Shown here: positions 36,236 through 48,323 of the stretch, one piece after another | Numbering within the stretch: the stretch's first letter is position 1 | Layout of the letters: the number at the start of each line of letters is the position of its first letter | Assembly: GCA_026119935.1 (NCBI GenBank) | Contig: JALRMH010000012.1 | Coordinates: forward strand, 310,001 to 374,000 | Origin: Endothia cerciana | Lineage: Eukaryota > Ascomycota > Sordariomycetes > Diaporthales > Cryphonectriaceae | DNA: 64,000 nt | Reading direction: 5' to 3' | Position numbers and translations under genes: made by a program | Notes under the pieces: generated by a model | Told to the model about the DNA's origin: nothing | Databases searched by the model: none | Seen by the model: the letters and a program-made list of their open reading frames with translations, nothing else

Positions 36236-38493
36236 ATGTCGTTTACCTTCGGCAGTGGTACTCCAGGCACCTCAGCACCAGCCTCCTCTTCCACCGCCGC
36301 CCCTTCGTCCATCTTTAGTGGCGCCGCGTCATCCTCAACCCCTGCCAGCGGCTTCAGCTTTGGAGGTGCTTCAAGCAACAATGCGCCCGCCGCGGGTCAG
36401 CCAAGTGGTGGAAGTTTGTTCGGTGGTCTAGGCTCGAGCAACAACAACGCGCAAAAGCCTGCAGGATCTCTATTCGGTGGCGCCAGTGGCACGAGTACAC
36501 CCCCATCTGGAGCCGGGCTGTTTGGAGGAACTACTGCGACGACAGGATCCACTCCTGCGACTGGTGGTAGCGGTCTTTTCGGAGGGGCTGGCAAGCCAGC
36601 TTCATCCAGCCTCTTTGGCGGTGCCTCCAGCACACCAAACACGGCCGCTGGAGGCACTACAACCCCCGGCGCAGCTGGAGGAAATCTATTCGGTGGAGCA
36701 AACAATTCTGGATCCAGTCTCTTCGGCGCAAGCACGGGGAATGCTCCTGGCTCTGGTTCTACGCCCGCTACCTCTGCGGCGCCTGGCGGAAGCTCTTTGT
36801 TCAGCTCGACCACTCCTGCCGGGCAGGCGACGCCCGCGAAGCCTCTCTTCAACACTCTTGGCTCTACTACTCCAGCCGGCGCTCCCCCGGCCGACCCTGC
36901 AAAGTCGTCTGCTACACTCTTTGGTCAATCAGCCCCGGCACCTGGCCAAACTTCGCAAGCGCCTGCTTCTGGTTCCCTGTTCGGAGGAGCAGCAAAGCCG
37001 AGCGCGAGTCTTTTCAACACTGCTTCGAACACGACCCCGTCATCTCAGCCTGCCGCAAGCAACTCGGCGTCGAGTCTCTTTGGCGGTGGTTCTACACCGA
37101 CCTCAGCAGCAGCTCAAAAGCCCGCCAGCACCCTATTCGGGGCTTCCACCGGCGGTGCTTCGTCTACCCCGAGTCTCTTTGGCGGCGCTGCATCGACTTC
37201 AAAACCAGCAGAGCCAGCTGCCGGTGCAAGCACTCCCTCTCTTTTCGGTGGCAAACCCGCTGCGACAACAGAGCCGGCTGCCGGTGCAGGTACACCCTCC
37301 GTTTTTGGTAGCAAACCTGCTACGACGACAGCACCAGCAAGCAGTACGGCGACGACCACTGCCCCATCTACTTCAACTCTGTTTCCTACACTGGGCTCTA
37401 CTCCGGCCAGCAGCTCGGCGCCGGCCTCAAAGCCCTCCTTATTCTCAGCCACCACACCGGCATCTGCATCTACAGCTACGCCTGCCACAAGTGCGCCGAC
37501 CAGCACGGCCGCGGCGCCGTCCAGCACGACAGGACCAAGCTTGTTCGGCACCAAGCCAACCGCTACGACCGCTCCAGCCTCGACGTCTGGGACTGCGCCA
37601 TCAAATATGTTTGGCGCAGCAGCCACCTCCACGCCAGCGGCAACTACCGCTACCTCTGGCGCTTCTGCCGCTCCATCGACCACGGCCACTGGCTTCGGCA
37701 GCACTACGACCGCAGCAGCAGATTCATTAAAGGTAGCCATGGGAAATTCAACCGCCGGACCGCCTTCTTCGCTGCCTCGGCTGAAGAACAAGACGATGGA
37801 CGAGATCATTACCCGATGGGCTTCAGATCTCCAAAAGTACCAGAAGGAGTTCAAAGGACAAGCCGAGAAGGTTGCGAAATGGGACCGTCTTCTAATCGAG
37901 AACGGCGAAAAGATACAGAAGCTGTTCCTCGATACTCACGAGGCTGAGAAAGCCACCAATGAGATTGACCGGCAGCTGCAGTCTGTTGAGAGCCACCAGA
38001 ACGAGCTGGAAGTCTGGCTCGACAAGTACGAGAAGGAAGTAGACCAGCTGTTTGAGAAGCAGGTCGGCTCCAGTGAGCAGCTCGGTGGACCGGACCAGGA
38101 GCGTGAGCGGACCTACAAGTTGGCAGAGAACGTGACGGATCGGTTGGAGGATATGGGCAAGGACCTGGGCAAGATGATCTCTGAGATCAATGACATCTCG
38201 GGTTCGCTCAACAAGGGCAACAAGCCCGATGATCCGGTATGTATCACTCGCATGAACTCAAACTCCTGGCCCTGAAATAAGTACTAAACAAAGTATCGGA
38301 ATAGCTCAGCCAGGTTGTCCGTGTCCTGAATGGGCACCTCCATCAGCTGAAGTGGATTGACGACAACGCCGCAGCATTGGAGGCGAAGGTCAAGGCTGCG
38401 CAGAAGGCGACCAACAATATGGGCACCAACTACGGCAACCAGGCAAACGATGCGGTCGCGGGCTTCGGCAGATCCTACTTGGGCCGGCGGTAA
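36236..38493 (+). CDS. nsp1: Nucleoporin Nsp1 (Nup62 family)
   Basis: Central-channel FG nucleoporin, expected in the Nup62-type complex of the nuclear pore. Exons 36236-38236 and 38305-38493 give 729 residues. About the first 490 residues are Ser/Thr/Ala/Gly/Pro-rich with many SLFGG, LFGA and FGS repeats. From about 510 a coiled-coil Nsp1 C-terminal domain follows (KNKTMDEIITRWASDLQKYQ region), with heptad-like stretches to the end (SYLGRR). The true start is taken as ATG 36236, giving MSFTFGSG. Low complexity makes other frames of this region stay open for hundreds of codons; those are compositional shadows. Confidence 0.96.
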
Positions 38494-39626
38494 GCTGTGT
38501 CCCGAAGTAGAAAGGCTGATCGGCGAGAGGAACACAGTACCCAAAAACAGGCCTCTGTTCTTGGACTGCGCGAATCCAGGTTTTTCATCTGTTGACAGGC
38601 AACGGGTCCGATCTCCTGGAAGCAAAGCAAGCTGTCTGACAGACTGTCCGTGAGCATGAAAGTTGCAAGGGCCATGAGTCACAAGGTCAACAAAAGACCA
38701 TCAGGTCTCCGAAGAGGACATTATGCGATGTAATGCTAATATTACGACGTTCACCCTACTCGGTTGGGAAGCAGAGGCTATCCTTTTCGGCTTCCTTGGT
38801 GATTGCTCTGTAACAGGAAGTCTGTCTTCTGCTTATTCATCCATCACCATACCGTACCCATAGGGCAAACGGTCAGTTAAGAAACGGTCACCGTCAGGGG
38901 CTGGGTACACTCGCTACCTTCTCTTCTAATACATACCCCCTGGTGTGAATTTTGAATATGGCCCCACCTATGATATGCACAATCCCGGTCACATCTGATG
39001 CTGCTACCTTTTTGGAGGCCGGCTGTAAGAGCCGCATTTCCATTATGACAGCACCTCTTCATACTCCTCCCCAGCCTTGTTCAATATCAGAGATCGTTCA
39101 CTACTTCCAAATCCCGAGATAGTCAAGGTTGTTTGAATATGGCTGTTGATTATCAACAATAGTAGTAAGCCCCTATCCGTTCGTTTCAAGCATATTGCTA
39201 CTACGAGATAACAGTGAAGAAAACTGAATCGTTGCCACGTAATTTTTTTTTAGGGCCACTAGGGAGGGTTTTGATATGTGAATCGAGCGCGAGGATACTT
39301 AGGTCTATACTTATTAGTATAGTACGTGGCACAGATCTTAGGTTTGAGCCCACGCCCGCTGCCCGGTTTTCCTCACCTTTGCAAGTATAGTTTAGCAAGT
39401 TATCGCTGGAGGTTCGTACTTTTTCGCTGTTCTAAGAGCCAGTTGTGATTGTACTAGTAAGCCAAAGATCGTGTTTTGATTGCTACTCATCAAATAACAG
39501 CACGGAGTTGGATCAAACATTCTTTTTCATCAGCCAGAAAACCTGTATCTCAGTAGACAAAGGGGCAGAGTGGGTAGGTAAGAATTAGAGTCATAATTCA
39601 CTCTTTTTGGCCGCATCTTATATTCA
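38494..39626. other. AT-rich gene-poor tract downstream of Nsp1
   Basis: No gene seen. It includes one copy of a diverged direct repeat (39468-39547) that recurs beyond the first tRNA gene. Confidence 0.5.
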
Positions 39627-39838
39627 GCGGGGATAGCTCAGCTGGGAGAGCGTCAGACTGAAGCATAACTTCAATCGCAATCTGAAGGTCGTGTGTTCGA
39701 TCCACACTCACCGCACCATCTTTTGCATTTGTTTCATGCTTTCCCCATAGCGATTGATATCGGTTTGTTTGCTGCTTATTGACAAACGACAGCACAAGGT
39801 TGAATCAACTGTTCTTTCTCACTGGCCAGGAAATGTAT
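39468..39838. repeat. Diverged direct repeat pair flanking tRNA-Phe
   Basis: Copies at about 39468-39547 and 39759-39838 share atcg-gttt, acagcac, gttgaatcaa-like and ggccagaaa-like blocks in the same order, roughly three quarters identical. Many differences are transitions. The tRNA gene lies between them. Confidence 0.6.
39627..39715 (+). tRNA. tRNA-Phe (anticodon GAA), with 16-nt intron
   Basis: Cloverleaf reads GCGGGGA, D-arm GCTC/GAGC, anticodon stem TCAGA/TCTGA with loop CTGAAG plus A, T-arm GTGTG-TTCGATC-CACAC, and TCACCGC closing the acceptor, then A73. The 16-nt intron cataacttcaatcgca follows position 37, the canonical site. Total 89 nt. Acceptor position 5 (G) faces position 68 (A), a mismatch; a T at 5 would pair. 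A TTTT stretch five bases downstream is a Pol III terminator. Confidence 0.95.
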
Positions 39839-41617
39839 GTTCATATTTTGCTGAAAGATTATAAGTATAGTAGACTAAGGGATAAGGTGTATATATGTAT
39901 GTGCTCTGTGCTCTGTGCTGAGAGAACTCCTAAAGTTACTTGCTGGTAAAGTACCCTATGATCCGGGTAGAACCTAGATACCTCGATTTGTTTGGATCGA
40001 GAAGCTAGTATGTGTTCGGATGGAGGAGAGCTTAAAGGGACGAGAGTATGCTGGGCGATACTTAAGAGAGAAATTGCTGATAGAGCCTGCGACATGTTCC
40101 TGCTGCGCAGCAAAGATACTTAGAAATGGTAATGAACAGATCGAATATGCTATGGGAAATCTCCAGCGCGAGACCTAGTAGAAGACGGGGATGGAGCCGG
40201 GTGAGAAAAAAAGGAGAAAAAGGCTGGTGGAGGCAGCTCATAACCATGGCCATCCTAAACAATAAATAGCCTTGGGAGATTAAGTAACCAAAACAGCATG
40301 CTAACCACATCCTCATTTACTCACACAGGCAAAGGTAGGCAGGATGGCAGCGGTATGTAAAGTCATACGAGTACTTTGCACGAACGCACCAGGACCGAGC
40401 TGGCAAGACGGTGCTGGACAGGGTGCCTCAACTAGGGTTATCGCCTGCGAATTTCACAATTATAACTTCAGATAATGCCCTACAATCATTGACCGGAGAT
40501 AAGCAGCACTTACCTTCAAGAGGAAGAACATTGCATCTGCTCAGGGCTTTGTCTTAACAGAACTGAGACTGGCGGCGAATACTCAGACTGCCTACCTGGG
40601 CAGGAATGTTGCTTAGCGGTAGTCACCCACCCAGGTACCTCATGCCCTAATGCTTGCACCTTCTGCTATGGCCTGCGTGGAAGCAGCAAGAGGCGCAGGA
40701 GAGAGCTGCCCTGTTCCCGATGCTGTTGACGATGACATCTATAGAGGTGGTGTGAATCGACTGGAGAGCCTTGAAGCAATTTCAAGAAAACAAACCACAC
40801 AGGCCCATGTCAAGCCCCCAAAGATATCCTAGCACAAGATTGTCAGCAACCTCAACCTGGTCTAACAGCTGATTCAAGAGTTGTCCCAAGAGATCTCAGA
40901 CTTTCTCATTACTATCACTGTAAAAGACCAGAAGTTCTTCCAAATAAACAAAATCTAGGGCATGATGATGCATAAATATGCGGTCCTTAGTTCCAAGTAC
41001 ATACACAGCAACACCAGACTCACCTACAACAAGAGGCCACACTAGAGATGGACAGAGATGCGTCTCTAGCAGATGATCGTTAACAGGTGGATTGACACTG
41101 GCTGAGGGCTTGTCCAAGGGAGAGGCGATGGCTTAATTGCAATCTGTTGCCCTCCAGCGCATTACCCACAAGGACACACAGGACGCTACCGTCAAGGCAA
41201 TGATGGATCAACCAAGAGCGCCAGGGTAATATCACTCCGAAGGAGAAGTTCGTGATGATCACGCCCGAGACATTCATCACTTGGAACAAGAATCTGATTA
41301 TCTGCTGTGGATTTCGAATCGCGGAGGGACTCTCTCACAAGACTGTAGAAGCGGGGTAAGTGAAGTGGGCAACTTTAATGGATGGGTCCGATCTATCAGA
41401 CCGCTATAACTACCATGTAACTAAGTTCTCAAGTGCAATATCAACAGGGATGCCGAGCAGGGAGGAAAGAATAACAGCCAGAGCAACCCTGTTATACATA
41501 TATAAAATATTTAATACCGCTTCTTGTGTTATACTGTCTTGTTATTAAATTATGAGACTTTTATTTAGTGAGGGGGGAAAAAAAATTTGAAACAAATGCA
41601 ATGAATGCAAAAACCAA
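39716..41617. other. Gene-poor tract between the two tRNA-Phe genes
   Basis: About 1.9 kb. Adjacent minus-strand fragments at 40896-41289 read with few stops but match no family I recognise. No gene is supported. Confidence 0.45.
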
Positions 41618-41669
41618 TGCGGTGAGTGTGGATCGAACACACGACCTTCAGATTGCGATTGAAGTTATG

Positions 41670-41701
<32 letters not shown>

Positions 41702-41706
41702 CCCGC
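41618..41706 (-). tRNA. tRNA-Phe (anticodon GAA), second copy, inverted, with intron
   Basis: Same sequence as the copy at 39627 except one D-loop base (GTTGGG here, GCTGGG there), including the identical 16-nt intron and the same G5/A68 mismatch. A T5 run just downstream on the minus strand is the terminator. The two 3' flanks are also alike (TTTTGCATTTGTTTCA), so this is a recent duplication including flanking DNA. Confidence 0.95.
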
Positions 41707-42277
41707 AACTGAAATCAAGGTATGACTGAAGTACTCATGTAGTTAACAAAACTGATGTGGAGCCCTTTACAATACCCATCCTTCATAGAGAATAATGCTT
41801 GCTATAAAGCAGATGCTAGCTATATTTTCCTTATAGAAATATGCTCCTAATAACCCTTTGCCTTGCTTATAAGTTATTATAGGTAACACTATAAATGAAG
41901 TTGCTATGACTAGAACTAGCTTAGGTTCTTCAAGGCTTAGATAGTAATACTTGTGAGTTGGACAAGATGTTGTACAACCATTCTGGTGTCCGAAAGCAAG
42001 CTTGCTATGATAGAATAAACAGCATGTTAACTCCTCGAAAAGCCTACCTCGTTGCATCGTTATGACACGTCAACATGCCTCTCTCTGCATACTGGTGACC
42101 CTTTTCACAGCTTCACATGGCTTGACACTATCGAAGCGACCTAGATACGAAAAAGATTGTTCTGCCTGCTGCGACTGATTCAAGCAGTTCTCACTTCCAG
42201 ATCAGGCGATCTCGACAGCGATCAATCCATTCATAATTGTTTGCACTCGGAATCCGACCTGAAGTGTCTGTGTCAAC
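41707..42277. other. AT-rich spacer, no supported gene
   Basis: The part 41760-41960 is very rich in TA steps on both strands and reads as a hydrophobic open frame on the minus strand to an ATG at 42057. It has no recognisable family and looks like mutated repeat DNA. Confidence 0.4.
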
Positions 42278-43622
42278 CTACGCGGCCTGCTTCCCTCTAT
42301 GGTTCTGACCTGAAGCGAGACCATCATCGGTCATATATGAGACTCCACCCGACAAGCTCAAATATTCTGACCACCTGCTCGCGCTGATGCCTATAAAAGT
42401 GTCAGGCAAGGATTGTTCTTGATCCTTGTCACTAACGCAGGAGTCGAAACCATGCAATTGTTGCTGAACAAAAGCTACGGCATTTGCGTAGGTATCCAAG
42501 AATTGCTGTGGTTTCTGCGCAGTCCAATTTTCGTCCCGGTGGTCCAAAAAGTTAACCGGGGAATTCAATTTCTTAGTATTCCATGGGCCCCTGAGCCTTG
42601 CCCAAATCTCCCTTTTGTATCTGATTCTATGTGGAGGCATATATAGATATGACTCCAAGGCGGTGTGCAGGATTGTCTTTCTCCAGATCGGTGGCACACT
42701 CGTTCTCGTGTTCGGTGCCCTCGAGTGCAAGACCGCATCGAACTGATACCGTTTCGAAGTCGCCGTCCTGAGGCACGAGGGATTGCATGCCACGAACGTA
42801 CACCCTTCCTTTGGAGGTTTCATTTTTCATCGGATTGCATTGGAAGATGGCACCCTGCTGGAGCTTCCTCTGCAGCTCACCATATTCCCATTGAGATCTG
42901 CCTGTAACGCGGGCAGAACTGCTTAGCAATGCAAGTTGCTGGAATCCGGTTGAAGGTTGGGTCCTATAGCACCGTGGCTGGCTCGCGTATCTTGCGTGAC
43001 TGCCATCCTGTGATGGTACTGTGCAAGCCAATGAGGCCCCTGTGATGAGGCAAGCCGATACACGATGTCTTTGCTAATGTGGAGATGGATCTCTTGGGGA
43101 GAGGAATGGGTTGACGGTGTGCCCAGCTTCATGGGATTCTGCGCGGCTATGCGGTCCATGTGGGAGCGCAAAATGTTCTTCTCACAGCGGCCAACAAGCT
43201 TTACTGGCCCATTTGCCTGGAGAACAACCATCGTCCTCAGTCGCATCGGCTCCAGAATCAAAGTATGAAGCGGCGTTGTCGTCACTATCCTCTAGCGGTC
43301 GATCGTCCATCGGTTCCGGAATATCGACTTCACAGATGGCTTCGCCAGCCTGGTTGTCCAGATCACTCATGTCGTCGTTGCGTTCATCAGTTTCGCCAGA
43401 ACAGCGCTGTCCTGACTGTATGGTAGCGGGTCTTGGGACACTGGGAAGGGAGCACGTGACGGAGCACACTAAATGACGGGCAGAGACAGCCCATAGACAT
43501 GATACTTTCTTGAGAGATGAGTTCATCCATAGCAGCGCGGAGCAGAACGCGGACGAACGCACTTTCAAGAAAGCTACAGATTCGATACAAATGTATGTAC
43601 AGTATTTCAACCTGTCAGGCAT
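42278..43622 (-). pseudogene. Possible decayed or multi-exon gene, unrecognised
   Basis: Four overlapping open stretches follow one another on the minus strand in different frames: 43622-43182, about 43285-42923, about 43031-42627 and about 42650-42278. The first starts with ATG 43622 and carries an acidic segment (IPEPMDDRPLEDSDDN). I could not join them with consensus introns, so a frameshifted gene is as likely as an unusual exon structure. No family recognised. Confidence 0.25.
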
Positions 43623-43806
43623 GCAGGAGACGGCGCTCGATCAGTTTGGGAACTAGTCAGGAGCATCTGTTCATGCCCGATTGTGTCCATGATTCGTCCA
43701 GTATCGTAGCCATGGTTTTGCGCAAACATGCTCCCAGGCCCCAGCTTCTCCATCCCACACGGGCTTGGAATCAGTTCCTCGATACCCGCCTACATTTGCT
43801 GCCGGG

Positions 43807-44502
43807 CTAATTGTGCTCGCCGCCCTGGTCCTTGGTGATCTCGTTGCTGTAAATGTTTCCTGTCAGCCTCCGCGCGCAGCATGCCAGCCGGGAAGGGGAC
43901 GGAGGGTGTTGTCAGACACGTACATATGAGCCTCGAGCACCTTCAGGTGGGCCTGCTGCTCGGCCAGCTTCTTCTTGAGCTCCAGCAGCTTCTCCCTCTC
44001 GCGCTGGCGGATGGCGTAGTCCTCGTTGGCCTTCTCGCGCCTCTGGAAGGCGTCACTATATTTGGTGAAGGGGGGTATGTCAGCGGGGTGATCTTCTCGT
44101 CTCGTGATGGCTTTCTGCGTCCTGGGCCGTGAACGGCATATAGATAGAGGCTAGCCGGATGACCCGGGACCTTCGTATTTTCCAGAAGGCCGTCTCCAGT
44201 GCCGGGCGCCCGCAGACAGCGCGTGCTGGCCTCGCCCGTGGCACCGAAAACCCCAGGCCTGAAACGCCGGGGGCGACGGCGCGGAAGCCGCGGGCTGCTC
44301 CACGGCAGCCCCCGACGACCGCCCACGATTACGCTGCAGAAGCAGGATGGCAAGGTGGATCGGGGAACAGAACTTACGCCTTGCCCAGCCCGCTAGGGGG
44401 CGCACCGGTGTCGCCCTCGGCCATGACGCGGGCGGATACGGAGAATGCTCGCGACGAGGAGGGGGCGGGGCGGGTGAGCTTGGTGAGGGATTGACGGAGC
44501 AT
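43807..44502 (-). CDS. inh1: Mitochondrial F1F0-ATPase inhibitor IF1 (Inh1)
   Basis: Small protein that blocks ATP hydrolysis by F1 when the matrix acidifies. Exons 44502-44378, 44055-43924 and 43846-43807 give 98 residues, the usual size. The N-terminus MLRQSLTKLTRPAPSSSRAFSVSARVM is a basic mitochondrial presequence with a typical cleavage region (RAFSVSAR). GDTGAPPSG then DAFQRREKANEDYAIRQRE is the inhibitory core, followed by a Lys/Leu/Glu coiled coil that mediates dimerisation, ending QGGEHN. The first intron, 322 nt, is long for this genome; the second is 77 nt. Confident. Confidence 0.95.
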
Positions 44503-46696
44503 TTTGGATGATGTGTGCGAAAGAGACTCCGGGGGGAAAGAGTAGGTAGAGATCACAGGCTGGGAGAGTCTGTGGGTAGGAGGTTAGCTGGGAGGTGGGG
44601 GGAGCGAGTATGACGTTGGGGGAATTCATACGCAGCTTCAATTGGCACCTGGTTGTTGAAGGTGTGGTGTGAGACGTCAAGCTTGTCCAGCTCCAGGCGG
44701 GGATGGAGGGATTGGGGGGATTGGACTGCCAGTGGACCAATGACGGAATTTCTCGGCAGCCTGAGGCACATGCTCCGTCCCGGTCTGCCCCTGTGAGGGC
44801 GCGGCGGCACGGCGCTCTAGCTCTCGTTTGATGGCGACAGGGGCTAAGATGGGGTCTCGGGACCGGGCGGCCAATCGTTCTACATGATTACCCAGAATGA
44901 GAGACGCGCTTCAGGGGAAGCAGAGATCTCCCTCCTGGTCTGTATCTCTTCTACCACCTGGCAGTGGGTGGGTACGGCTGTAGGGAGTCCTCTACGAACA
45001 GGTCGGCCGCATGAATCTCTCTGTTCCCGATGTTTGGTGTGACCTGTCACTGAAGGGGCGCGGGGCAGAACGACTGTACAGCACCAAGGGCTCCTATCAA
45101 TCCCATACCACACAGCACAATGCCTTGACTTAAATGCCTAGGTAGGTCACAGTGAAGGTGTCAACATTGAATATCCAGATAGAGGGCGTGAGGGTGGGAA
45201 TCATGTGATCACGATTGTTGGTCCTCTTGCCATCGGGAAGCTGCAGGAAGTAAGGCGGTCGGCCTCACCGATACTGAGCAACAGCAGATTTGCCCGGCTG
45301 ACATTGTGGTATGCACAGGCCAGACAGGCAAGACGAATGGCCAGCCTAGCCGCCTGATGGGGCGGGCCATGATTGGGGGTTACAGACAACAAGGGCCTTG
45401 TTTGTGAGGACCCTTGAGGAGCCCCAGGCTAAGGCAGATAGGAAACCCAAGGAGCGCATGAAGTCGAGCAGAGAACAGGTGTTATGCGCCTAATCACCTA
45501 TGAGGCAGATGGCCCCTGGGCCTTGGGAACTGGCCTGGCGGATGAGGTCTGTTCTTCCTCCTCTGAAGGGATGCAGCGGATGCAATTTATGTGCCGGCAA
45601 GGAATGGGGATGCGTGCATGAGCTACTATGGCAGGACTATGGGTAGGAATATGACCTGGTTGCCAGCAGAAGGACTGCACCTGCCTGGTTCTTCTTCATT
45701 TCCAGAGGTGATTGAGGCGTAATTTCTTTCACGTGCGGGTTTCTACGGATTCGCAGCCACAGGCGCGATGTGAGAGGGCGACTGCTGGTTTGGGGCCTAT
45801 CTTTACTTGGGAGTGCAGGAGACAGTTGGATTTCGCAGGGTGGTACTGCTGGTGCTGGTGCTACTGCAGTGTGTGCATGAGATCAGAGTGAGCCTTTCCG
45901 CTGCCAATTTCCTGCACTACCCTGCCACTGCCCAGGCCATTTAGGTACCCTTTCCCACCCGCCTGCCCAACACCGCCTTGGACACACCCCTCGCCAAATC
46001 CCCCAAACGACCTCAACACACTCCACTTTCCAACTTGCGATACTTTTCTTTCTCGAAACCACAACAACGCAGTCTTTATTGTGATTTCCTTCACAGCACA
46101 CAACCTCTTTCGCAATCACCAACCCAGTCCAACCTCGTTCCTTCTTGTCAACCAGGTTAGTCCAGTCCATTGCCGCCGACACAACCCTACTCCCTACAAC
46201 ACCTGAGGTCTCCACCGTGACATCCAGCTCGTCGCAAGGTGAGAGATACCTTGATCTGCCACTGCTGCTGCTGTCGTCATCGCGATCCTCATCGACGATA
46301 CCCTCACCTTGCGCCCCTCAATACACATCGAGACCTGTCCAGACCAGGCACAAGCCCACTACAGTTCCCATCACAACGATGTCCAGGCTGCTTCAGCCCA
46401 GCGTTGGCACCTGGGGCCGCCGTGGTTGCCCACACGCGTGTGAACCCCACTGTTGGGCGGGGAGCCTCCTTTTAGTCATGAAGTCAGCGAGGCGCAACAA
46501 CACTGCAGCCCTTCATCCCTCCGATAACGTGTTCAACCCATTAACCTCATCCCACCACCATCACCGATCCCGTCACAAGCAACTTCGGTTTCACTGGCGC
46601 CCATTTGTTTTCGCGATCCCGCGCCCAGCATTCTGCTTTCTCACCTCGACCTGAGCTAACCCAACACCCCCTTTACTAGACTATCAATCCGTCAAA
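44503..46696. other. 2.2-kb divergent spacer between IF1 and 14-3-3
   Basis: No supported gene. From about 45950 to 46696 the plus strand is a long C/T- and CA-rich leader typical of highly expressed fungal genes, so the 14-3-3 untranslated region may be 600 or more bases and could contain its own intron. Confidence 0.5.
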
Positions 46697-47755
46697 ATGG
46701 GTCACGAAGACGCCGTCTACCTGGCCAAGCTCGCCGAGCAGGCCGAGCGCTACGAGGGTACGTGCCTGCATCCCATCGCGACTCGATGGCCGCCGCGCTG
46801 ATGTTTGTTCTTCCCTGCAGAGATGGTCGAGAACATGAAGATCGTCGCCTCTGAGGACCGCGACCTGACCGTCGAGGAGCGCAACCTCCTGTCCGTCGCC
46901 TACAAGAACGTCATCGGAGCCCGCCGTGCCTCCTGGCGCATCGTCACCTCGATCGAGCAGAAGGAGGAGTCAAAGGGCAACAGCACCCAGGTCGGGCTGA
47001 TCAAGGAGTACCGCCAGAAGATCGAGGCCGAGCTCGCCAAGATCTGCGAGGATATCCTCGAGGTTCTTGACCAGCACCTGATCCCCTCTGCCAAGACCGG
47101 CGAGTCCAAGGTCTTCTACCACAAGATGTAAGATGATCGCGCGAGGTGATGGTTACATGCGTGGGCGGAATTACTGACAGTTTAACCACAGGAAGGGGGA
47201 CTACCACCGCTACCTGGCCGAGTTCGCCATCGGCGACAAGCGCAAGGACTCAGCCGACAAGTCCCTCGACGCCTACAAGGCCGCCACCGAGGTCGCCCAG
47301 ACCGAGCTGGCTCCCACCCACCCTATCCGCCTGGGCCTCGCCCTGAACTTCTCCGTCTTCTACTACGAGATCTTGAACGCTCCCGACCAGGCGTGCCACC
47401 TTGCCAAGCAGGCGTTCGACGACGCCATCGCCGGTGAGTTGAATTCGTAAAAGCGCCTTGTAGATGGGAAATTGATGCTGATGGTCCCCCGATTACAGAG
47501 CTCGACACCCTGTCCGAGGAGAGCTACAAGGACTCCACCCTCATCATGCAGCTCCTGCGTGACAACCTGGTGAGTATTATCAGAAGTCATATCTGTGCAA
47601 GGTGTCTCTCTAACAGATCCTAGACCCTCTGGACCTCCTCTGATGCTGAGGCCCCTGCTGCATCGAATGCTGCTGAGGCTGGCTCTACCACCGGTGCCAC
47701 CGCTGGTGAGGAGAAAGCCGCCGAGCCTGCTGCTGAGGAGCCGAAGGCCGAGTAA
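46697..47755 (+). CDS. bmh1: 14-3-3 protein (Bmh1/Bmh2 type)
   Basis: Dimeric phosphoserine/phosphothreonine adaptor binding many signalling partners. Exons 46697-46757, 46821-47127, 47192-47433, 47499-47569 and 47624-47755 give 270 residues. The first exon encodes MGHEDAVYLAKLAEQAERYE. Family signatures are RNLLSVAYKNVIGARRASWR and [20 protein letters not shown]. Conserved phosphopeptide-binding basics are present in KNVIGARRASWR and near HRYLAEF. The C-terminal tail is Ala/Glu-rich and disordered, as usual in fungi. The protein could bind phosphorylated targets of the checkpoint kinase seen elsewhere here, but no link is shown by location. Confidence 0.97.
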
Positions 47756-48323
47756 GGCAACACGATTTCCCCTTCTTCTGTCGTGACCGGACTGGTTTAC
47801 AATGGTTGATCCCCCCGGAGGAGTCATCGGAGTGCGGTTTCGGAGAAATCAACAGCAATGAGGCATGGTTTACTCAAAGCAAATACACAAAGACGGACGG
47901 GCGATTTTCAGGTCGTCCACAACATCCACGACAGGGCTAAAAGGCATTTTGGAGTTCTTCCTCTACAAATTGCTCTTATTTAGACTCTAACGAGGAGGGG
48001 ACTGACTGGTGATCGTCTGGACAATAAACTGACTTGACCTTACTCGGATCTCCACATCCATGGTTTTTTTTGACTTCTCATGCCACTCTGACTACATTAG
48101 ATAGTCTCGGTTAGTTCATGGGAAATGGGTATCTTCTGCGTGCGACTTTCTATCACGATGCTGTGGTGAGGGCTGTGAGTCCCCTCGTCACCAACTCGGA
48201 TACCACCCATCATAGACCCAGCTCGAACTGTGGCTGAGTGTGCCGAGTAAGATGTGTGACCTCACCCAGCCTCTGCTGGCGTGGTCCCTGATGAACAAGG
48301 GCTTCACAACCCTGGTTCTCTGG
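47756..48323. other. Shared 3' region of 14-3-3 and Dph4
   Basis: About 570 bases between two convergent stop codons. aataaa occurs near 48023. No gene seen. Confidence 0.5.

Noticed and set aside
36397..37854. Long open frames in other frames of the Nsp1 gene, up to about 420 codons
   Set aside because: They are shadows of the low-complexity FG-repeat sequence; the Nsp1 frame alone has a recognisable domain order.
39233..39331. Nine-base inverted repeat tgccacgta / tacgtggca, 99 bases end to end, possible MITE
   Set aside because: Too short, no target-site duplication, and expected by chance at this length.
39330..39375. Box-B-like sequence ggtttgagccc, possible third tRNA
   Set aside because: No matching D-arm or acceptor stem nearby.
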